Shown here: one piece after another, positions 1 to 5,009 of the stretch | How positions within the stretch are numbered: the first letter of the stretch is position 1 | Layout: each line of letters starts with the position of its first letter | NCBI GenBank assembly: GCA_030424825.1 | Contig: JAUHWE010000417.1 | Span: 1 to 5,009, forward strand | From: Verrucomicrobiia bacterium | GTDB lineage: Bacteria; Verrucomicrobiota; Verrucomicrobiia; Opitutales; Opitutaceae | Length of the DNA stretch: 5,009 bases | Direction of reading: 5' to 3' | Made by a program: the position numbers and the translations under genes | The notes under the pieces: generated by a model | What the model was told of the DNA's origin: nothing | Seen by the model: only the letters and a program-made list of their open reading frames with translations | Databases searched by the model: none

Positions 1-834
1 ATCTACCGCGTTCTGCATGGTTCCTCGCGGATAGGGATTGGCATTGCCCGCGCAACCAGTCATAAACATAGCGGTCGAGCCAGGATACTCTTTCTCTATC
101 GAAAGCTGGGCAAAGCCAGAATAGTCACCACTGACTATATAATTGTCGCCGACCAATGTCGTATTGTGACAGGCAACCTGAAAAATGACTGACAGGAGCT
201 TGTTATCCTCAGTCGTAATTCTAAGGCATGGAAGGCTTCGATCGACATGCCCACTCGGATTCACGCCCAGACGTATGCCCCGTGGGGTTCGTTCCCGCCG
301 ATTCATTACAAACGAAGCAAATCCTGCCCCCCAACTTAATTCTACGGGTTGCAGCGATTGGCCAGCGTCCACGACCACTTGAACCAGTTTTTTCTGCAGC
401 CCGGCCGAATACTCTATTGAATTCTTAATATCGCTTTCGCGAATACCCTCGACTGGTATATCGGAAAGCGTCAGTTCCGGTCCACTGTGTGTGTGCGACC
501 AGGTTAGCAGAATATCCGAACGAGCGATACCCGTCCGTTCTGTAATTGCCTTATAGATACCTTCGGTAAGCTCAGAGGAGATTCCCACAACGTCTGTTGT
601 AATGATCGCGACCCGCTTTCCCGTCTTGTCCTCCAAAATAAGCGCTTTCGCCCACAAGTCATGTTTGACAGACTTGAAGGGGGTGATGCGGCTATCGTAG
701 CCCGACATTATGAGGGGCTTTTCAGGGGTGATCTTAACCCGAGCGACCCCAGCCAGCCATTCAGCGGCATTGGCGGTAGTGAAATGCATAGCAGTTAAGA
801 AAAAGAATAAAATCGTTAGGAATCGAGTGCTCAT
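1..834 (-). CDS. Neutral/alkaline ceramidase-superfamily exported protein, N-terminal 278 residues (3' end beyond window)
   Basis: The frame is open from an ATG at 834 to the left edge, giving 278 residues with no stop, so the C-terminal part is missing. Residues 1-24 form a Sec-type signal peptide: MSTR, a hydrophobic stretch (LTILFFFLTAMHF), then a likely cleavage site around ANA-A, so the protein should act in the periplasm or outside. The mature part opens with AGVARVKITPE and MSGYDSR, followed by HDLWAKALILED, TTDVVGIS, WSHTHSGP (His114, His116), VDRSLPCLRI, ACHNTTL (His223), SGDYSGFAQ and GCAGNANPYPRG (260-271). This order is that of the neutral/alkaline non-lysosomal ceramidase N-terminal domain. 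In characterised ceramidases one zinc ligand comes from the HTHSGP region and another from the histidine matching His223; the remaining Glu and Tyr ligands would lie outside the window. The catalytic Ser of the GDVSPN motif aligns with Asn266, so ceramide hydrolysis is not assured. The family assignment is firm; the substrate is unknown. No clear Shine-Dalgarno precedes the ATG. Confidence 0.88.
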   Translation of the reverse strand, partial: MSTRFLTILFFFLTAMHFTTANAAEWLAGVARVKITPEKPLIMSGYDSRITPFKSVKHDLWAKALILEDKTGKRVAIITTDVVGISSELTEGIYKAITERTGIARSDILLTWSHTHSGPELTLSDIPVEGIRESDIKNSIEYSAGLQKKLVQVVVDAGQSLQPVELSWGAGFASFVMNRRERTPRGIRLGVNPSGHVDRSLPCLRITTEDNKLLSVIFQVACHNTTLVGDNYIVSGDYSGFAQLSIEKEYPGSTAMFMTGCAGNANPYPRGTMQNAVD

Positions 835-895
835 AAAGATAGGTTTGATTTGCGGGTTAAGTTGTTCAGGCCGGTTTCTTATAGGAATATATTAC
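835..895 (-). other. Short intergenic spacer ahead of the ceramidase-like gene
   Basis: These 61 bp separate the stop of the heme protein from the ATG of the ceramidase-like gene. On the coding strand the sequence is AT-rich near the upstream stop and has no purine-rich Shine-Dalgarno core at the usual 5-10 nt before the ATG. I see no GC-rich hairpin with a T-run that would be an intrinsic terminator, and no promoter I would defend. This fits read-through from the upstream gene. Confidence 0.5.
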
Positions 896-3874
896 TCATT
901 CGGACAGCGACAGGAGAAAGGCGATCAAGTCCGCCATACCTTCGGGAGATATACTGGCTTCCAGCCCTTCGGGCATCAGTGATCGTCCCGTAGAAGTCAG
1001 AGTCGCGATTTCGCTTCGAGATATGCCCTGCTTTTTCCCACTGACCGTTTGCATGACCAGCGCGTTGTCGTTTTCGGATACGATGATTCCACTCAAGGAT
1101 TGTCCATCGACTAAAGAGATAACGTAGTTTTCGTATAGCGGATTAATTTCCCGATTCGGATCTAGGATATTCGCCAGCAAGGCGTCGCTGCCTCTTTTGG
1201 AAAAGTCCGCCAAGTCCGGACCGATCGCATTTCCCCGACCCTCCAGTTGATGACAGGCCAAGCAGGTCATTTCAAAAATCGCCCGTCCCTTTTCGGTGTT
1301 TCCGCTAAACGAATCGATCTCCTTCTGATAGCGTTCTACGATTTTGAATCGAGGGGCTGACTTGTTCAACAGAAGTATGCGACGCGCTCGCGTGCGCGTC
1401 TCAGTGTCCGGGTAGAAATTAAGCCGATCAATGTCTTGCACGGTTAAATTCCCAATGGTGAAGTCGTTCGACTCAATGGCGTCCAAGAGGCTGTGAACAC
1501 GTTCTGAACGGTTAAGCAGCACGTCCATCGCGGCCACCCGAAGCGCTTGGCTAAAAGCAGCCCATTTGCCGAGCAACAGGACAGAAATCCCTGGGTGGTC
1601 AAAATGGTTCAATGCCTCAATGGTGGCGATCCGGATCGATTGCGGCTGCGTAGGCTTCAGGAGTTCACTGAAAGTGTTTTCGCCCGACGTGAAATCGCTC
1701 AAGGTTAAGGCCTCAATCGAGGCGGATCTCGCCTCAAGGGGAAGGGATTCGCTCAATGCTCGGTCTCCTGAATTCTGGATCATCGAGGAGAAGATTTCCA
1801 AGGCATGTGCGTTGCCGATCGTCTTGAAAAAATTCGTGATGGACTCCCCGGCGGGAAGGGCGTCATCGAATCCTCTCAAAAGCGCGATGGCGAGCTGGGG
1901 GCGGTGGTCGTAGAGCGGAGGAAAGGCGTTGCCCACCAGAATAGCGGCTTCGCGGGCATTAAGCTGACACAGCTGACCGATAAGCTCTTCCAAAATTGCC
2001 AGCGCATAGGGCTGCCCCAAAAACGAGTTCTGATCTAAAAGCGATTCCAGAACGGGCCCGACGTCATCCCTCAACGAACTAAAAACCGCGATTTGCATAT
2101 GTTCGTCTGATCCATGCCGAATCAGCAGCTCCGACAATGGTTTTAAGCGCAGATCGTCATCTGTCTCACCGAGTGAAAGCGCGGCCTGTAAGCGAACGAG
2201 AGGATCTTCGTCATGGACTAAACCGGCTACTTTCCGGAGCAGGGAACTCTCGGTACTGAGGCGCGATTCTGAAAGCCGGATCGCATGTTGACGCACCCTT
2301 GGATCCGAATCGTTTAGCCCTTGTAGGAGAATGGTGGGCACAAGTCGGTTCTGCCCCTCAAGGGCGTAAAGGCAATGCATGCGTCCAAGAGCGCTGGAAC
2401 TTTTGCGGAAGAGGCGTTCCATCATCGGCGCCGCCTTTGGATCTTGTTGTTCAAAAAGGAGCCGGGACGCGGTGGTCCGGTGCCAGCCATTCGCGTGCTC
2501 CAGGAGGGAAACCAGTTCAGCAGTCCCTACCTGGCTGAGCTTCGGAGCGGGTCGTGGTGTAGCGCCGCTCGGACGAATCACGTAGATACGTCCCAGTTCA
2601 TCGCCATTGGCCAGATCCATACGTTTCTTAAGCACCTCTGGAATGGAAGCCGGATGCTCTATATGCTCCCGGTACATGTCGGCAAACCAGAGATTCCCGT
2701 CGGGCGCGTTTCTCAACATCGTCGGTCGAAACCAAAGGTCCTCGCTTGCGAGAAAATCGAACCCTTCGTCGATCCGGTCGGCGATAAACTGGGTCCCGTC
2801 GACTCGAAGCGCTTTTCGGCTAATGAGGTTCGCCCCGACATCTCCAATGAAAAGCTGGTCCTTGAATGCTGCCGGCCACGCATCCCCCCGATAAGCCACA
2901 ATCCCTGTACCCGCGCTGAAATATCCTCGGGGCCGCCCGCGCCCTTCCAGAAGACCGGTCGCCGTTCCTTCGATCCTCATTTGGGTTCGAACGACTCGCC
3001 AGTTCTCCAGAGGGCTGAGGGGGAACAGGTCTCCTTGCGGGCCATCCGAAGCGATGGACTGCATGGATTGATAAATCTTCATTCGTGGATTGCGGGTCAG
3101 GTATCGCTCCTCAAACACTTCCATCTGCAGGTGGTCATTGTTGGCCGTAACGAATTTTCGTCCCCAGTCGTCAAAGGTTAGCCCGTGCTGCCCTCCGCCG
3201 CTGGTTGACTCCATTTCTAAGCTCACCGGATCAAACACTACGTTGCGGCGCCTTATGTTTTTCAGCCCTTCGGAAACATCGTGACCCGGGCGGTGAATCG
3301 CGCCGCCGTTCCGGCTGCCAGAGAAATGGATCCGGTTGTCGAGCCCCCACCGAAAGCTGTTGATCAACCCTTGTACATTCTGGGTTTCAAATCCCGTGAA
3401 CACCACCTCTCGAGTATCCGCGTAACCATCCCCATCCACGTCCTTTAGGTAGAGTAGGTCTGGAGCATCGGCCACAAAGAGCCCTCCATCGTAAACCATG
3501 AGACCGGTCGGCCAGTTCAGATTGTCGGCGAAGATCACAGACCGGTCGGATCTGCCGTCATTGTCCACGTCTTCCAATATGCGAATGCGACCCAGCTTTC
3601 GATCGTTCCGCTCACTGTAGCCTCGCATCTCGGCAACGAACAAGCGACCGTCCTCGTCGAAATCCATGGCTACCGGATCCGCAATATCCGGTTCCACCGC
3701 GAATGGGAAGACTTCATATCCAGAAATCGGGTACATTGAATTCAGCGCAGCTTCGACTGGCTGCGGCTGACTCCGGAGCACCTCGCTTTGGCCAGAAAGC
3801 TCCTGACTACAGAGAGGATCGCAAAGGAGACTACTCGAAAGAGCGAGAAAGACTATTCGGTTATACTTGTGCAT
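896..3874 (-). CDS. PVC-type exported heme protein: beta-propeller, HEAT repeats and C-terminal CxxCH cytochrome c module
   Basis: This complete gene encodes 992 residues from the ATG at 3874. I prefer this start to an in-frame TTG at 3931 because it places a signal peptide (MHKYNRIVFLALSSSLLC) at the very N-terminus; cleavage is probably near residues 22-24. Residues about 50-435 form the 'putative membrane-bound dehydrogenase' propeller of Pirellula/Verrucomicrobium type. Its marks are VAMDFDEDGRLFVAEMRGY, two calcium-loop-like motifs (DVDNDGRSD at 102-110, DVDGDGYAD at 145-153), GQHGLTFDDWGRKF near 228 and ADMYREHIEHPASIP near 400. Residues about 455-830 are helical HEAT-like repeats, clearest at DPRVRQHAIRL and DPLVRLQAALSLGE. 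Residues about 860-992 are the PVC heme-binding module: CLACH (Cys871, Cys874, His875) binds heme c covalently, and Met967 in SLMPEG is the likely distal ligand. The protein should sit in the periplasm or envelope. A sugar-dehydrogenase-like or electron-carrying role is inferred from the fold; no substrate has been shown. It lies between an oxidoreductase and a ceramidase-like gene, probably cotranscribed. Confidence 0.93.
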   Translation of the reverse strand: MHKYNRIVFLALSSSLLCDPLCSQELSGQSEVLRSQPQPVEAALNSMYPISGYEVFPFAVEPDIADPVAMDFDEDGRLFVAEMRGYSERNDRKLGRIRILEDVDNDGRSDRSVIFADNLNWPTGLMVYDGGLFVADAPDLLYLKDVDGDGYADTREVVFTGFETQNVQGLINSFRWGLDNRIHFSGSRNGGAIHRPGHDVSEGLKNIRRRNVVFDPVSLEMESTSGGGQHGLTFDDWGRKFVTANNDHLQMEVFEERYLTRNPRMKIYQSMQSIASDGPQGDLFPLSPLENWRVVRTQMRIEGTATGLLEGRGRPRGYFSAGTGIVAYRGDAWPAAFKDQLFIGDVGANLISRKALRVDGTQFIADRIDEGFDFLASEDLWFRPTMLRNAPDGNLWFADMYREHIEHPASIPEVLKKRMDLANGDELGRIYVIRPSGATPRPAPKLSQVGTAELVSLLEHANGWHRTTASRLLFEQQDPKAAPMMERLFRKSSSALGRMHCLYALEGQNRLVPTILLQGLNDSDPRVRQHAIRLSESRLSTESSLLRKVAGLVHDEDPLVRLQAALSLGETDDDLRLKPLSELLIRHGSDEHMQIAVFSSLRDDVGPVLESLLDQNSFLGQPYALAILEELIGQLCQLNAREAAILVGNAFPPLYDHRPQLAIALLRGFDDALPAGESITNFFKTIGNAHALEIFSSMIQNSGDRALSESLPLEARSASIEALTLSDFTSGENTFSELLKPTQPQSIRIATIEALNHFDHPGISVLLLGKWAAFSQALRVAAMDVLLNRSERVHSLLDAIESNDFTIGNLTVQDIDRLNFYPDTETRTRARRILLLNKSAPRFKIVERYQKEIDSFSGNTEKGRAIFEMTCLACHQLEGRGNAIGPDLADFSKRGSDALLANILDPNREINPLYENYVISLVDGQSLSGIIVSENDNALVMQTVSGKKQGISRSEIATLTSTGRSLMPEGLEASISPEGMADLIAFLLSLSE
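899..1297 (-). other. Cytochrome c-like heme-binding domain within the 896-3874 gene
   Basis: This is the C-terminal domain of the large heme protein, residues about 860-992. It begins at EKGRAIFEMTC, carries one CxxCH (Cys871, Cys874, His875), then GPDLADFSKRG, ILDPNREINPLYENY, DGQSLSGIIVSEN and SLMPEGL before a final helix (MADLIAFLLSLSE). This arrangement, a heme motif followed by a small strand-rich insert and then the Met loop, is the known 'putative heme-binding domain, Pirellula/Verrucomicrobium type'. All residues needed for a six-coordinate His/Met heme c are visible. Confidence 0.88.
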
Positions 3875-3937
3875 TCTAAGAATATCTAAAAGGGAGGGCG
3901 ATGTATGGGATTGCCAAACGCCACTTTGCAATTTGGT
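3875..3937 (-). other. Intergenic spacer with an alternative upstream TTG start
   Basis: These 63 bp lie between the TGA of the oxidoreductase (3938-3940) and the ATG chosen for the heme protein. The heme-protein frame stays open through most of it, back to a TTG at 3931, which would add 19 polar residues (QSGVWQSHTSPSLLDILR after the start) in front of the signal peptide. Neither start has a convincing Shine-Dalgarno. The ATG is preferred because the extension would bury the signal sequence. No terminator is seen, which is consistent with an operon. Confidence 0.5.
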
Positions 3938-5009
3938 TCAGCTAACCGGATCGATCCCCCATCCCTTGCGGTAACTCCGCGATACAAATTCGTTGGCTTC
4001 CTCTATATTGGTGACCCACAGCCTTTCGCTATCCCACTCCAATTTTTTGCCTGCGAATCGCATGGCAATGTTCCCGAGCTGAACCGCTTCTGTTAACGGG
4101 CCACCGTATTCGAACCCGTCACTTGGCTGACGACCGCTGATACAGCCATCGACAAATCCATGATAGTGGTTCAGATTCTCAGCGGGCTGAATGCTCCCGC
4201 TGGGGTAGTTTTCCTGCGGGTAGAAACGCGGCTCCTTGTAGTGCGGCAATACCAAGGTTCCCGTTTCACCGATTATCAATGAGCCGCTTTTGGGGAGCGC
4301 AGTAGTCACCGGCACATGTGATCCAGCCTGCGGAGGGCGGCGGCCGCCGTTGTACCAGGTGATCCTCAGCTTATCCTTCTCCGTGTACTCCGTGCCGGGA
4401 AAGAGATAGTGCACGGTCGATTGGGCCGGCCAAACCTCGTCGTTCATCCCCGTATGATCCGCCATTATTTCGATGGGAGCGCCCTGTATATTTAGGCCAG
4501 TAAATACAGGATCTAGAATGTGGCATCCGAAATCGCCCAGAGCGCCACTGCCGAAGTCCTGCCAGTCCCGCCAGCCCCAAGGGTGGCAAACACCCTCCCC
4601 GCTGTAAGGCCTTTTGGGGGCCACTCCCTGCCAGAGGTTCCAGTCGAGAGATTTAGGAATGGGAGGCGAATTTTTCGGACGATTCAGATGTCCGGAGCGT
4701 CCGTGTCCAGCGGACTCCACCCAGGAATGCACGCGCTTGATCTTTCCGATTTTTCCGGAATGCAAAGCGCGTACCGCAGTTCGGTAAACGGTATGGGAAT
4801 GAATCTGGTTTCCCATACGGGTTATGACATTCGATTTCGCCGCCTGTAGGGCCATTTGACTGGCTTCCCAGACATTGTGGGCAAGCGGCTTTTGACAATA
4901 GACATGCTTGCCGCGTCGCATGGCGTCGAGCGCGATGTAGGCATGCATGTGATCGGGAGTTGAGACGGTCACCGCATCAATCTTGTCCTCGAGCTCGCTA
5001 AACATGTCC
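3938..5009 (-). CDS. Gfo/Idh/MocA-family oxidoreductase, PVC/Bacteroidetes type (5' end beyond window)
   Basis: The frame is open to the right edge and ends at TGA 3938-3940, giving 356 visible codons plus a partial one. The ATG at 5005 is almost certainly internal: the text there (MFSELEDKIDAVTVSTPDHMH) is the middle of the Rossmann domain, and the glycine-rich NAD(P) loop normally N-terminal to it is absent. Roughly 80-110 residues are therefore missing, possibly including a Tat signal, as many relatives have. Counting from that Met, the family's signature is GKHVYCQKPL with the catalytic-type Lys39 (Q replaces the E of the classical EKP motif, as is usual in this subgroup). The C-terminal alpha/beta domain follows: VHSWVESAGHGR, LDWNLWQG, HPWGWRDWQDFGSGALGDFG, and CHILDP with His162. 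Relatives oxidise or reduce hydroxyl groups of sugars, inositols or amino sugars with NAD(P), or act as NAD-dependent glycosidases; the substrate here cannot be told. It is the first visible gene of the probable three-gene unit. Confidence 0.92.
   Translation of the reverse strand, partial: DMFSELEDKIDAVTVSTPDHMHAYIALDAMRRGKHVYCQKPLAHNVWEASQMALQAAKSNVITRMGNQIHSHTVYRTAVRALHSGKIGKIKRVHSWVESAGHGRSGHLNRPKNSPPIPKSLDWNLWQGVAPKRPYSGEGVCHPWGWRDWQDFGSGALGDFGCHILDPVFTGLNIQGAPIEIMADHTGMNDEVWPAQSTVHYLFPGTEYTEKDKLRITWYNGGRRPPQAGSHVPVTTALPKSGSLIIGETGTLVLPHYKEPRFYPQENYPSGSIQPAENLNHYHGFVDGCISGRQPSDGFEYGGPLTEAVQLGNIAMRFAGKKLEWDSERLWVTNIEEANEFVSRSYRKGWGIDPVS

Noticed and set aside
710..982. Plus-strand frame of 90 codons spanning the gap between the ceramidase-like gene and the heme protein
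   Set aside because: Most of it overlaps both minus-strand genes, and it has no family resemblance or ribosome binding site. It does not explain the spacer better than an operon gap does.
1566..2038. Plus-strand frames of 115 and 77 codons opposite the HEAT-repeat region
   Set aside because: They are antisense to the heme protein, overlap each other, and show no domain, signal peptide or ribosome binding site.
2375..3181. Long plus-strand reading frame of 268 codons opposite the propeller region
   Set aside because: It is fully antisense to a well-supported conserved domain. Its product is rich in Arg, Pro, Ser and Gly with no recognisable motif, typical of a shadow frame.
3806..3874. Possible lipoprotein lipobox at Cys18 or Cys22 of the heme protein
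   Set aside because: The residues before the cysteines (SLL-C and DPL-C) do not fit the usual Leu-Ala/Ser-Gly/Ala-Cys pattern, so an ordinary Sec signal peptide is the safer call.
3913..3938. Possible small hairpin (CCAAA / TTTGG) between the oxidoreductase and the heme protein
   Set aside because: The stem is only about 5 bp with a long loop and no T-run, so it is too weak to call a terminator or regulator.
4371..4898. Minus-strand frames of 72 and 81 codons and a plus-strand frame of 109 codons within the oxidoreductase
   Set aside because: All overlap the conserved Gfo/Idh/MocA coding sequence in other frames and lack recognisable features.

Overview
The window looks like an ordinary but informative piece of a PVC-superphylum genome (Planctomycetota or Verrucomicrobiota; the exact lineage cannot be fixed from this sequence). 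The main evidence is the central gene: it has the N-terminal beta-propeller, HEAT-repeat middle and C-terminal single-heme cytochrome c module described for 'Pirellula/Verrucomicrobium-type' proteins. Both flanking genes belong to families that are strongly expanded in the same bacteria. Base composition is moderate, and the two visible start codons have no clear Shine-Dalgarno sequence.

All three genes lie on the minus strand and read right to left. First (right edge, 3938-5009) is a Gfo/Idh/MocA-family oxidoreductase lacking its N-terminal part, including the glycine-rich NAD(P)-binding loop, which lies beyond the window. Next, 63 bp downstream of its stop, is a complete exported protein of 992 residues (896-3874) with a propeller, HEAT repeats and a CxxCH heme domain. 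Last, after a 61-bp spacer, is the first 278 residues of an exported protein of the neutral/alkaline ceramidase superfamily (1-834), running off the left edge. There is no gene-free stretch over 300 bases, no RNA gene, no mobile element, no CRISPR array and no recognisable terminator. The plus strand carries only shadow reading frames.

The close same-strand packing suggests one transcription unit. A plausible but unproven reading is an export-linked catabolic cassette: a dehydrogenase of the Gfo/Idh type, an envelope heme protein that could accept or pass on electrons, and a zinc amidohydrolase-like enzyme. The most notable detail is in the last protein. It keeps the zinc-site histidine motifs of neutral ceramidases, but has Asn where characterised ceramidases have their catalytic serine (GNANPY against GDVSPN). 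The automatic label 'ceramidase' is therefore doubtful. I found no clear evidence of a wholly new system.
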